64,000 nucleotides of DNA from Lineus longissimus (Eukaryota; Nemertea; Pilidiophora; Heteronemertea; Lineidae): the NCBI RefSeq assembly GCF_910592395.1, contig NC_088309.1, forward strand, positions 15,566,599 to 15,630,598, read 5' to 3'. The translations under genes were made by a program, and so were the position numbers. Positions 54,712-64,000 of the stretch are shown in pieces; position 1 is the stretch's first letter, and the number at the start of each line of letters is the position of its first letter. The notes under the pieces are model-generated. The model was given only the letters and a program-made list of their open reading frames with translations, did not search any database and was not told the origin of the DNA.

Positions 54712-54915
54712 TGTGAAGTTGGCATATTCCGCCAAGCTCTCTGGCTGTGGATGAAGATAGAGAGAAGTCTTGAATCGGGATAATGGCTTTTATTGCTGCA
54801 CAAACCTTGCGAAGAATCAATCCGGGTTTCGCGCCGGGATCAGAGAGAGTGTATCCCTCCGCACCATGCTCGGATCTATGGAGCGCCTGACCAACCATAA
54901 TATGTCGCCGTCACA
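54712..54915 (-). repeat. 3' LTR of gypsy element B
   Basis: Starts TGTGAAGTTGG and ends GCCGTCACA, with 5-base inverted termini TGTGA/TCACA. Identical to the 5' LTR except at 54742. Confidence 0.95.
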
Positions 54916-55641
54916 TACGTCCCTCCTTTGAGGAGATGTGCCCCACATCGACAATTTCTATACATTCCTCTCTGCACATCTGCATGAGAGCTTGGGCTCA
55001 AATCCACGTGCGGGCCAGGCACGGAGAGCCAATTTTACGCAAAGTCAAGCCTTTGGCTTACCAGACTAGGCGTTGGGTTATACCAAGAGAAACCCAGGTA
55101 GCGTATTTGATACTAAGAAAATAGGCGCAGGCAGCTCCCAAAAACCCCGAGCTGGTGGCGGGATATTATTCACTTCAACGTTAACTGAAAACTGATATAG
55201 TCAAACTGATAAGGAAATCCCACTGGTAGCTAAGCCGAACAAACAATCCCGAATTTAAAATATCGCAGAACTATATCTAACAAAACAACTATGAAAGTTT
55301 GTGTGCTTAACCATAACAGTCCGTTAGTCTCTGGGGCGGTTATACACACACATCACACTGGTCAAGTACATTTACATATTAAACACCAAAATACCCGTAG
55401 GCATCAGTCCTATAAGTCTCTGGAGGAATTCACTTCTATTCACGACAAAATACCAATTCAGTCACTTTCTGAGTAACAGGAGATGATCGTATACTGCCAA
55501 GTCCGAAGTATACATGGCGGCGCACAAGTAGTCTCTCAGCGCTCACTACAAAACACTAAGATCACTACATTCCGAACAGAATCACAAAAGGATATGCGTC
55601 TATTAAACATTAGTAAATCCAGGAATCAGAATAGTTGTGTC
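54916..55641 (-). other. Polypurine tract and 3' untranslated region of element B
   Basis: AAAGGAGGGA on the element strand (plus 54920-54929) lies four bases inside the LTR, as expected for the plus-strand primer. The remaining 700 bases to the pol tail are non-coding but share AGTCCTATAAGTCTCTG with element A, so the region is conserved between the two families. Confidence 0.7.
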
Positions 55642-55986
55642 CTATGAAAAGGTCCAGCGTAAACTAATATTCCTGACGTAATCCTGGAGGTAAGCAGGAG
55701 CTTTTGTTGTACGTCTGCCTCTAGTGACTATGGAGTCCGGTGCTGCGCCCTCCATTTCATCGGGCTCAATTAGATCAGCCTCCGGCTGGTCTTGCATGTT
55801 CATAGCAGCATCCTCCACATCAACATGATCAAAGGGGAGTTGGTCGTCTGCATCGTGGAATTCCTGATCGTCAATATCTACTGCCGGTTCAGCCTCAGCT
55901 GGTATCTCCTGGACAGGATCAACATTGTCAGCGTTTCCCAATTCTTCTGCATGTATGGGGAGAATCTCAGGTGCTGCGGGTAACCC
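55642..55986 (-). pseudogene. Acidic C-terminal tail of element B Pol, beyond a stop
   Basis: In the same frame as pol but after the TAA at 55987, the sequence reads on with EIPAEAEPAVDIDDQEFHDA and ends RGRRTTKAPAYLQDYVRN. Element A has the same end (RGRRETKPPGYLQDYV), so the tail is ancestral and the TAA is likely to be a disabling mutation in B. Confidence 0.65.
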
Positions 55987-58647
55987 CTAATGAGCAACAG
56001 GTTCTCGGTGGACTACATCCACCTCGTCGTCGTTTACTGGTGCCTCCAGTGGCTGTGCTGCAGGAAACCCCATGACAGCAGCATGCACTTGGGCATCTTC
56101 CAATAACGGCCCGTCAGGGGCCTGGGCATCTGGTAAGGCCTGGTCTGCTCTTGGCTGCGCTCCTCTATCAGCGTCCTGGCCACGGGCCTGTGGGACTTCA
56201 GGCGGGTTTACTATGGGGACTGCTGGGGGTCCAGCACCATCGCCTGCTCCCGCTGGTATCACTGGTAGGGGTCCCAAAGGCAAGTAATGCTTGGGAGGCA
56301 CAGGTGCAGTCTCCGCTACGAGTTCACCTAGGTCCTTATCAACCAATGGCCGAGGTATCTTTGGCGCCACGCACGGTTTTAACCGATTGTGGTGCACGAC
56401 AATTCGCTGGCGCTTCGACGGGTCCTCACTTTGTATCCGATAGGTCACCCCAGGTAAGCCGTTTGACGTCTGCATACGTTTTACGATGATGTATGGTCCA
56501 CTCCAGGGCAAGGCTAGCTTGCGGTGGCGGTCTTTGGAGACAATGGAGTGGAGCCATACCTTATCACCCACCTGATATGGGTGGTGACAGGCCCACTTGT
56601 CGTACAATTTCTTTTGGCGTTCCTGGTTCACTGCCGCTGTACGCCTCGCTTCCTGAAAAGCATCCTGCAGTTCCTGGAGTACGCTCCTTGAGTATGCCCC
56701 GGCTGACTTCCAATAGTTAGTTGAGGGACAGCCATAAATGATGTCGGCTGGGAGTCGTGCTTCTCGACCATGGTTCAGAAAAAATGGTGTGAGTCCCGTT
56801 GTTTCGTGAACACTGGAATTGTACGCTAGCTGTACCGGGCCCAAATGGAGGTCCCAGTCTTTGCCATGCTGGGTTGTCACCTTGGCAATTTGGTTTTTCA
56901 GGGTTTCATTAAACCTCTCGATCATGCCGTTCCCTTCTGGGTGGTATGGGGTAGTCCTAGTTTTTTCAATTCCCAGCATGGTGCACAGTTCCTGGACTAC
57001 ATCGGCCTCGTACTGCCGTCCTTGATCAGAGTGGATCGACTCGGGCATTCCATGCTGACAGATGTAGTGCCGAAAGATAATGTCGGCAACAGTTTTAGCT
57101 GTTTTGTCTTTCATCGCATACAAGTTCACATACTTAGTGAAGTGATCACCTATTACCAGACAGTACCGGGAACCCCTGGGTGTTACTGGCAGTTCAGTGA
57201 TATCGGTTGCAACCAACTGCATGGGACTGGTTGCCGTGATGTTCTGTAATGGTGCTTTCAGTTTGGGATTTGGTTTAGCGCGAGCAACGCATTGCGGACA
57301 GGTGCGGCAAAAGTCTTCAACATCGGTTACCAGCCCTGGCCAAAAGAAGCGAGCCTTCATTTTAGCCAGTGTCTTGCGCCTCCCAAAGTGTGCCGAGGTT
57401 ACTCCAGCATGGACTTCTTCGAGTACTTGGGCTCGCAATCCAGGTGGCACAATTTGCTGAAATACTTCTCGTCTCTTTTTCGGAGGGGTCCATTTTTTAA
57501 GTAGGATGCCGTCTTTAACGGTCAAGTCCTCAAATAGTCGCCAATAGGCCTTCAGGTCCCGCCCTTTGTCCTTGATGGCATCCCAGTCGGGTCTATCAGT
57601 GGTTGACACCCATCTGTACACCTGGGATATCGTTGGGTCCAATTCCTGTTGAGCCTTAATCGATTCCCTGGGTCGGGTTGGATCTGCGGTTGATGTAAGC
57701 GAAGTTACTCTAACACCCTCGCCTTGGGGAAGAGGTGGAGAAGCGGTAAACCCTGACTTCGTCACCCTGTCTCCCTTGTCGGTCGCCGGAGATCCAGGCT
57801 CTTTGGGGCAAGCCTTCACCAGCTCGTCATCCCGTGGAGGGGAGGCAAATAAGGCTTTAATGACGTCCTCCAATTTCTCGCCGGTCTCTACTGGGTGGCG
57901 TCTACTCATGCCATCAGCATTCCCATTCTTCAACCCTGGACGGTACTTAATCTCAACGTCTCCCCACGTACTGAGCTCGTTCATCCAGCGGGTCCTCTTT
58001 TGAGTAACATCGGCGTCCCATCGAAGTTTGGTACGTTGTAGTAATGGCTTGTGGTCAGTCTCGATGGTGAACTGTGAGCCATACAAATAGATGTGGGTTT
58101 GCCGGAGACCCCAGACAATTGCCCACAACTCCTTGTCATAAGTGCACCAGTTCCTCTCCGTGGCGCTGAGGGCCTTGCTATGGTAAGAAATAGCACGTTC
58201 CTCGCCATCCTGGATCTGGCTCAGAACACATCCCACTGCAAAATCGGATGCGTCTGTGTGGAGAATGAATGGTTCACCCCATCTGGGAAACCCTAGTATT
58301 GGCGGTGATATCAATCTCTGTTTCAGAGTCTCAAAACTCTCTTGGCAGGCTGCCTCCCACACGAAAGGCGTGTTTTTCTCTGTCAGTCGGATCAGGGGTT
58401 TAGCAATCTTTGCAAATCCCTCTACAAACCTACGGTAGTAGGAGGCCAAACCCACAAAACTTTGAACCTGCTTTACCGTTTTTGGCACAGGCCAGTCTCT
58501 GACCTTTTGGATGTTGTTCGGGTCTGGTCTAATGCCTTTCTGACTCACTTGTGACTTGTGACTTGTGACTTTTCTTGTTACGGCATTGAGCTTTCTGTAG
58601 TCAACACAGAAGCGGAAAGCTCCAGACTTTTTCTTCACTAGGACCAC
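55987..58647 (-). pseudogene. Pol of element B: RT remnant, RNase H, integrase
   Basis: An 886-codon frame. It opens with LVKKKSGAFRFCVDYRKLNA, the start of gypsy reverse transcriptase, then jumps to KGIRPDPNNIQKVRDWPVP in the thumb: the palm with the YxDD active site is gone. The deletion keeps the frame and has GTGACTT three times at its join (58551-58571). RNase H is present (LHTDASDFAVGCVLS, YDKELWAIVWGL, TDHKPL). Integrase is complete: zinc His/Cys (CRTCPQC), Asp (ATDITELP), Asp (HSDQGRQYE) and Glu (GNGMIERFN), with 35 residues between the last two, then the GPY module (LPWSGPYIIVKRM). Without the RT palm it cannot copy itself. Confidence 0.88.
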
Positions 58648-59768
58648 TGGGGATGACCATGGGCGGAGCAGGGCTCCACGACCCCATCCTGAAGCATGTC
58701 GCCGACTTGCTCCTCCATCTCGTCTCTCACGTTGAAGGGCTGTCTGCGAGCTGCTTGCTTGATTGGACGCGCATCTCCCGTATCAATACGGTGCTCCACT
58801 AGGTCCGTGAGGCCTCTGTCATTCGGAGTCTTGCTGAAAACCTTGTTGTACTTCTTCAGCAGAGTTTTCAGGCGTGGCATTTGCCCCTTCCTTAATTTAC
58901 AACCAGACAGGTCGACGGAGGGAAGCCCTTCACTGTCGACTGCCTCTACACCTTCTTCCTTTTCCTCGAGCTGGAATTCCTCCATCAGCTCATAACTGCG
59001 CCGCACTACATTGGCTTGGTCCCCTGCGAGGCAATAGAAATCCCCAAGGCAAATCCCTTTGGCAATCTCTAGGGGCTCCACCTCTGGATTCATAATACGC
59101 ACAGGGATCAAAGAATTTTCCACGGTCGCTGCTAACCGTGAGACCACTAATCCCGGGGGGTTGTTGGGTTCGAGGATGCCTTCATACCGGAGGTTAGGGA
59201 ACCTGGGGCCATATGGCAAGTAAGCCGGTATGATGACCTCTGTCCTCCCAGGGATTGTAGTTGATTTAAGGGCTCGAGGTGTGATCACCTGTGGTAATCT
59301 CGCAGCTTCCAATAGCGGGAACGGTACACCCTGGACGGTGACCTCTTTCCTCTGAGGGTTAACAGTAACGGCATACTCTAGCATGAAGTCCCATCCCAAA
59401 ATGATGGGGCTGTCGATGCCTCTCACTACTCGGAACGAGTGATCCAACCGCAGGGCTCCTAAAAGAACAGGAACTGTGGACAGGCCTTGTACAGGTAACA
59501 TATCTCCAGACACAGAACATATTGCTGTTGACTGTGGGACCAACGGCCCTCGCTCATTTGGGGGGTACAAGTTCCAAACGTCCTCTTGCATGAGTGAGAT
59601 GTCAGCACCCGTGTCGAACAACACTGGGACCTGCTGATCCCCAACACTCACTAACACCCTGGGAATGATCTTCTGAGTCATTTTGGTATGCCGGGCTGCT
59701 GACCGACCCTCATCAGCAGCACATACTAGTTTTCCGACTGCCGGGGTTGCCAGCAGTCGGCACTCCAA
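58638..59768 (-). CDS. Retropepsin-type protease region of element B
   Basis: The frame holds VLVSVGDQQVPVLFDTGADI with the aspartyl-protease DTG, and ILGWDFMLEY, the second conserved protease strand. It then runs through a spacer into the start of reverse transcriptase (HRIDTGDARPIKQAARRQP, DMLQDGVVEPC). It overlaps the end of gag (59726-59768) in the minus-one frame, the usual arrangement for expression by ribosomal frameshift. At its 3' end one base appears to be lost at about 58667, separating it from pol. Confidence 0.8.
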   Translation of the reverse strand: MECRLLATPAVGKLVCAADEGRSAARHTKMTQKIIPRVLVSVGDQQVPVLFDTGADISLMQEDVWNLYPPNERGPLVPQSTAICSVSGDMLPVQGLSTVPVLLGALRLDHSFRVVRGIDSPIILGWDFMLEYAVTVNPQRKEVTVQGVPFPLLEAARLPQVITPRALKSTTIPGRTEVIIPAYLPYGPRFPNLRYEGILEPNNPPGLVVSRLAATVENSLIPVRIMNPEVEPLEIAKGICLGDFYCLAGDQANVVRRSYELMEEFQLEEKEEGVEAVDSEGLPSVDLSGCKLRKGQMPRLKTLLKKYNKVFSKTPNDRGLTDLVEHRIDTGDARPIKQAARRQPFNVRDEMEEQVGDMLQDGVVEPCSAHGHPQWS

Positions 59769-60721
59769 TGGCCATACTGGCCACAGTTATAGCAATGACC
59801 ATTGAACCGGTCATTGTACTGCCCATGAGATTGAGCCTCAGGCAGGGAACCCCTTGCCTGAGCTACTGAACTATTAGAGGAGTTGCCCTTGTTTGCAGCT
59901 CCACGATTCCTACGGTCGTGGGAGCCGTAGCTGTGCTGGTCGTCTTGCCGACCCTGTGCCTGGCGCTCCTGTCCCCGACCGCCACGACCACGACGACCGC
60001 CGCGGCTACCCCGTGTACGGCCTCGACCACGTCCACCCTGCTGCTGTAGCATCATATGCTGCACCTGTTCGGTCAGCTTTTGCACATCCTGCCGTAGGGC
60101 ATCCATCTCGCCAAGCTGACCCTGAGGAGAGGGAACCCCATCATCCTCCTGGTCTCGGACTTGGCAGACAGTTGCCTCAGGCGCTGGTTGGGGAAGGTTG
60201 ACCTTGCGAACTTGGAGGTATTGCTCTGCCAGCTGGACGGCCGCTCTGATTGTGGCCGGATTGTGGGTTAGGAGGTGAAGTTGGAGTTCAGCCTCTCCAA
60301 CCCCCCTCATGAATTGTTCCTTACACAGGAGGTTCCTGTGGTCCTCCGGAAAATCCTCGAAGGCCGTGGCCGCCTTTCGGATAACTCTCAGCTCGAATGC
60401 CGAGATGGCTTCATCGGGTTTGCGGCCAAGAGCCATAAACTCCTGACGCCGCAGGAGGGCATGTTCCTGGGGATCCAGCCTGTCTTTCAAGGCTTGCTTC
60501 GTCAAGGCATAGTTGGCCTTGGTCGCGGCTGGCAAGCTATCATACGTCATGAAAGCTCGCCCCGTTAGAAATAGAGGTAGGGTCTGGTGACGCCTCTGAA
60601 CTGCAGCGACCGCATCGTTGGCCACAGGGGGATGAAAGAGTTCGTAACGCTTGAACCACATTACGAAATCCTCCGACTACTCCCCCGAGAAAACATTTAA
60701 CTTTGGGCGTGCTGCTGCCAT
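59726..60721 (-). pseudogene. Gag of element B with early stop
   Basis: The natural ATG is at 60721 (MAAARPKLNVFSGE), followed by a TAG at 60677-60679, after which SEDFVMWFKRYELFHPPV continues in frame to 59726. The body has the retrotransposon gag helical region (RRHQTLPLFLTGRAFMTYDS, FEDFPEDHRNLLCKEQFMRG), an Arg/Gly-rich stretch (GGRGRGRTRGSRGGRRGRGG) and one CCHC knuckle (CYNCGQYGHWSADC). The TAG would prevent full-length Gag unless read through. Confidence 0.85.
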
Positions 60722-60831
60722 GGTTTTTGTTTGTAACAAGAATAGCTACAACTAAAGTGTAGTTTGACAAGTTTTATTTTAGCACACAGGTAACCCCTTG
60801 TGTAACTAAAAAATCTTACAGGGATGCATCC

Positions 60832-61584
60832 CTAGCAAAGGGGAACTGCTACATTCAAAATTTCCTTTGCCCAGCTGTCGGCGGTCTCCTGGGTTGGGTG
60901 GATCCCGTCGGAATCCAGTCGATTGATCCGAGCCCACTGAAAGATCTCCTGTCCGTGTACTACTCTGTAACGGGACACCCTACTTTCTATGTCGATTGTT
61001 GGAGAGCCCCGATCGAGATTGTCTCTCCTGATGTGCTGATTGGCCGTCTGGAAGGTGTGGATATCTGCGTGATTCAAGTTCAGTCTTGGTGGCACAGTAC
61101 AAAATATTACAACGTTTGCGGTGTCATGGGTGTATATGGAGGTAAGCAATTGTTGCTTCTGCCGCTCAAAAGGGGTAAGAATGCGCTGTGCATGGGCATC
61201 GATGTCCACCTGGGTGAGGTTGTAACAGGGTGCAGGGTTTCTGAAGTTCCTGCGCTGGAAAATATCATTCGATCCAACGCAAACAACAATTACAAACGGG
61301 CCTGGCCGATGGGCGAGGAAACGTGCGATATTGTTGACGATGTCACCAATTTTGGCCCCTGAGTGAACACTACACTTCACCAGTACCTCGTGGTGTCGTA
61401 ACTTCGTATTACACTTCCGTAGAAGTGAATCGCTGAAGACAAGCAGGCCTCTAGTTTGCCTGGCTTCAACAAAACGCTCGTCTTCAGGGCTGTCCGGCTC
61501 CCTGAGCAGCACCACACGCCTATCCTCCTCCTCACTCTCAGGTTCCCCTGTGGACTCCTTCTGCCTATATTTTTGCCGTGGCAT
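60832..61584 (-). CDS. SGNH-hydrolase ORF between primer site and gag
   Basis: An intact 250-residue frame from ATG 61584 (MPRQKYRQ, conserved in element A; an in-frame ATG at 61629 is less likely). Blocks of the SGNH/GDSL fold are all present: VFSDSLL with Ser53 (GDS-like), HSGAKIGD with the Gly of block II (about 76), VCVGSND with Asn106, and DSDGIHPT with Asp226 and His229. A charged N-terminal region precedes the fold. The ORF ends 110 bases before gag and is in another frame. SGNH/GDSL domains are known from ORF1 of CR1-type LINEs, where a membrane or lipid role has been proposed. Here it is on a gypsy element. The substrate is unknown. Confidence 0.85.
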   Translation of the reverse strand: MPRQKYRQKESTGEPESEEEDRRVVLLREPDSPEDERFVEARQTRGLLVFSDSLLRKCNTKLRHHEVLVKCSVHSGAKIGDIVNNIARFLAHRPGPFVIVVCVGSNDIFQRRNFRNPAPCYNLTQVDIDAHAQRILTPFERQKQQLLTSIYTHDTANVVIFCTVPPRLNLNHADIHTFQTANQHIRRDNLDRGSPTIDIESRVSRYRVVHGQEIFQWARINRLDSDGIHPTQETADSWAKEILNVAVPLC

Positions 61585-61947
61585 TTTTACTGGAAATACA
61601 ACCGGAAGGGCCCATTTTATCTTGTGCACTTTTAATTACACGATTAATTCCTGATCAGCACCCCGTATTTTGTGGAGTACACGAGGTCACGTGACCGTCA
61701 CTGTCGGTGGAAAAACCCTACTCGTACAGTGTCCAAAACCATCAAAATAACCGGGCAGTTGATCAAATAACTTGGTAACCCCTAAGTTATACAGTACATT
61801 GCCTTCGAATAGGCTTGCATTCAATATTTACTCTACTTTAACTTGCGACACCTGCGCTTGCGCAGTACGTACTCCCGGTGATATAGTAAGCCGCCCCCAA
61901 AATCCGACTACAAAACCCTCTTTACTGAAATAGCATTCAGGTTTTTT
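61585..61947 (-). other. 5' leader of element B
   Basis: The 363 bases between the primer-binding site and the SGNH ATG have no frame of note. Element A has a matching leader (AATAACTTGGTAACTCCTAA near 13488; AATAACTTGGTAACCCCTAA near 61768), suggesting a conserved packaging or translation signal. Confidence 0.55.
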
Positions 61948-61965
61948 GCCCCACGTTGGGCGCCA
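61948..61965 (-). other. Primer-binding site, tRNA-Lys type
   Basis: On the element strand TGGCGCCCAACGTGGGGC, 18 bases, one base inside the 5' LTR. It complements the 3' end of animal tRNA-Lys(CUU), the primer also used by some lentiviruses. Confidence 0.9.
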
Positions 61966-61966
61966 C

Positions 61967-62170
61967 TGTGAAGTTGGCATATTCCGCCAAGCTCTCCGGC
62001 TGTGGATGAAGATAGAGAGAAGTCTTGAATCGGGATAATGGCTTTTATTGCTGCACAAACCTTGCGAAGAATCAATCCGGGTTTCGCGCCGGGATCAGAG
62101 AGAGTGTATCCCTCCGCACCATGCTCGGATCTATGGAGCGCCTGACCAACCATAATATGTCGCCGTCACA
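61967..62170 (-). repeat. 5' LTR of gypsy element B
   Basis: Identical to 54712-54915 except at 61997. It should contain the promoter, but no TATA box stands out. Confidence 0.95.
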
Positions 62171-62560
62171 CCAAGTTTAACTTTCTTAACTTGTGTGACA
62201 AAGTTCATACCGAACAAATTGATAGCTCATTTTGTAAGTTCCTTTTGGGTGTCAACAAATATTCACCTAATCATGTTAGGTAGGTGAAGTTTCATGGTTG
62301 ATTTTACTTGCCATGCAGTTACGGTAAATACTTGCTCAGACTATGCAAGCACGGCAAAAACTCTCTTGTACATAAAAAGTTATTTAGATTATTACCACTG
62401 AAACAAACTGCAACGATCATAAAATATTTCATTAAAAAATTTTTTGAAACTATTTGTGTGGCGGTCTGGGAAAACCCTTCACATGGTCAACATTTTCAGA
62501 TTTTACAAATTTTTACTGATTCTACAAATCCTACAGAGCTCAGAACTGTTTAATTTTTGT
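62171..62560 (+). pseudogene. LINE fragment, right part
   Basis: Directly after element B the LINE reading resumes (FCKFLLGVNKYSPNHVR, then after a shift YGKYLLRLCKHGKNSLVHKK). Dropping the element and one CCAAG restores continuous frame with 54706. Coding similarity fades after about 62450. Confidence 0.65.
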
Positions 62561-63511
62561 TTCTATCTTAATTAAAACTTGAGTTATGGCACTTTAAAGA
62601 CCGGTAATTACCGGGATTTCTTAAACAAAAGAACTGATAAAATGGAGGGCAAAGGTGAAGCATAGGAAATTAAGCAACTCTGAGCACTGTTTTATTTCAT
62701 TTGACAAAGACACACTTCAACAAAGTAATTTTAACTAAATAAAAACATTTATTGCATAATTTTCATAATAATATTTTCCTCATTTCTTTGTGTTCATTAC
62801 ATGCTGAAATCACTTTTACCCTTCTCGGACCAGTCCAATGGATATATCTGCACAACAGGATTTGCCCTCACAGGGCCGAAACTATTTCACCGGCTGAAAA
62901 ACCCACCAATTTCACTTAAATTTACACCAAAACTTTATTTGACATGATATCTTCATGAAATTTGGATATGCTAGAGAAGGCATAATACTGCTTCTTTCAC
63001 AATAATTATGCACCCACTTGACCTTTTGACCTTGAAAAATCGAAGGTCAAGGTAAAAAATAACCAAAATCGATGGTTTTAATGGTAACTGAAAGCTAATA
63101 TTTAATAATAATTTTGTGCAGTTTTGATTTAAAAAATGATGGAGTTTGGAGGTGGGCAAATATATTCTACCAACTTTTAGGGATGGGGGGCGGCACAAAT
63201 TTTTTTTTTTTTAAATCCCAAATTTTTCAGCCAGTATTAACGTGAAAAAGTGGAATATAATTAGCTTTACCATGTTAACATTCACAATGGGTCCATTTTG
63301 AGAAACTTGTGAAAAAAGATATCAATTTCTTTTTTCCCATACGTACTACATTAGGCACAAGTCACTATTTTGAGTGACCTTCCCCAAAACAAAATCGCAT
63401 TGAGTGGAGCTCTGCAATTTTATTTTGGGGGGTCACTGTAACCGAGGTCAGGTGAGAATACACACAGCACACTCATGATGTGTGGATACGAGACAGTCAG
63501 TCCTTTACTCA
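62561..63511. other. No recognised gene; GGTCA-rich inverted pair near 63019
   Basis: TTGACCTTTTGACCTTG is followed after 9 bases by AAGGTCAAGGT, an inverted set of AGGTCA-like sites. AT-rich otherwise, with a T-run near 63200. Confidence 0.4.
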
Positions 63512-64000
63512 TTACTTATTGCGCCCCTTTTGGGGTTTTCCCCGGCCACCGCCACGTCCACGACCAGTCACCGTTGGTGTTTTTTGCACTGGAATGTCAA
63601 GATCAATATCGCTTTCATCCTCACTGTCATCACCCGGCCTTGCCTGAAGGTTTGGGAATAGATGGCAATGGTGCTGTGATGTCCTTGCAGTCTTCTATCA
63701 TTACAAAAGGCCTGATTTCATTATACAAGTACCACTGCCTCTTTGGGTCAAGTCCCTTGGGTGAGACAATAGATGGCGGCACTGCTGCAGGGGGCATATC
63801 CTTCTTCAGAAGACGCTGCTCGATCAGCTCGGTATCGGAGAATTCCTGAACCTTCAGCAAAGGAGAACCTTCCAAAAAGTGAAAATGATGGAACTTCTTG
63901 ATTGATTTCACTTTGGAGAAGTACTGCCCCAGAAACTTGGTCCAATCATAGGTGGGCACTATGACTGTACCATCTTCAGAACCACACTTTTGCGCAAGAT
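63512..64000 (-). CDS. C-terminal part of an unrecognised gene, runs off the window
   Basis: The frame enters from the right edge with LAQKCGSEDGTVIVPTYDW, then TKFLGQYFSKVKSIKKFHHF, GLDPKRQWYLYNEIRPF and DITAPLPSIPKP. A shift of frame at about 63640 is needed to continue into RPGDDSEDESDIDLDIP and a Gly/Arg-rich end (GRGRGGGRGKPQKGRNK) that stops at 63512. The order acidic then RGG-like is typical of nucleic-acid-binding tails. I suspect a transposon protein because of the surroundings, but cannot name the family. Confidence 0.45.

Larger units (their letters stand above)
54707..62175 (-). mobile_element. Ty3/gypsy LTR retrotransposon B with SGNH ORF, young
   Basis: LTRs at 54712-54915 and 61967-62170 (204 bases each) differ at one position (54742 T, 61997 C). 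CCAAG lies outside at 54707-54711 and 62171-62175. On the minus strand the order is 5' LTR, tRNA-Lys primer-binding site, SGNH ORF, gag, protease, RNase H, integrase, acidic tail, polypurine tract, 3' LTR. The reverse transcriptase core is deleted, gag has an early stop, and one base is lost between protease and pol. So it is recent but cannot move on its own. It sits in a LINE remnant. Confidence 0.95.

Noticed and set aside
58638-58680. Programmed frameshift between protease and pol
   Set aside because: No slippery heptamer is visible, and one missing base explains the shift. In gypsy elements protease and reverse transcriptase are usually in one frame.

Overview
This is a metazoan window that is almost entirely transposable-element sequence. 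Spliced genes with canonical GT..AG introns, a tRNA-derived SINE, LINE pieces, Ty3/gypsy, Tc1/mariner, pogo, MULE, piggyBac-type and Helitron-type remnants and many foldback repeats rule out a prokaryote. The repeat style (microsatellite-headed dispersed repeats, AGGTCA-rich interspersed repeats, a SINE with a CTGGGCAAGACAC-type body) suggests a marine invertebrate, perhaps an echinoderm, hemichordate or cephalochordate. That is a guess from repeat style, not a demonstrated assignment.

Layout. 1-3614: dispersed repeats and a foldback whose right arm is split by a TTAA-flanked element. 3615-13879: an old Ty3/gypsy LTR element (A, minus strand, 5-bp duplication CTTGA) that lost the middle of its coding region and was then invaded by a Tc1 element (5514-7163) and by a 5.15-kb DNA transposon with a four-exon transposase-like gene (7293-12445), which itself holds a SINE. 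13880-19100: foldbacks, an unrecognised exon and a 5'-truncated LINE. About 19100-28573: a Mutator-like (MULE) element whose spliced gene joins a FAR1/MULE transposase to a complete Ulp1/SENP-type cysteine protease and a C-terminal PHD finger. An intact Tc1/mariner-type element with 342-350 bp terminal repeats sits in its last intron. 28574-35060: foldbacks, satellite-like repeats and a spliced gene with an SGNH-hydrolase-like end. 35061-41065: a four-exon transposase-like gene of a family I cannot name. 41165-42935: two tandem-repeat arrays. 43761-45451: the best candidate host gene, with an in-phase duplicated exon. 45889-47503: a foldback element built of TTCGCC motifs, beside a Helitron-type ORF fragment. 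49326-50781: Myb/SANT-like ORFs. 52013-54379: an intact three-exon pogo-like transposase with a PHD-type finger. 54707-62175: a young Ty3/gypsy element (B, minus strand, LTRs differing at 1 of 204 bases, duplication CCAAG) inserted in a LINE. 63512-64000: the 3' end of an unrecognised gene.

Most notable: both gypsy families carry an extra ORF between primer-binding site and gag that has all the catalytic blocks of an SGNH hydrolase. The MULE carries a protease with all four active-site residues. Two unrelated transposases here end in PHD-type fingers. Several otherwise clean reading frames are broken by single-base indels or lone stops, so real decay and assembly error must be separated before calling any copy dead. 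All statements come from reading the sequence; no database search was made.
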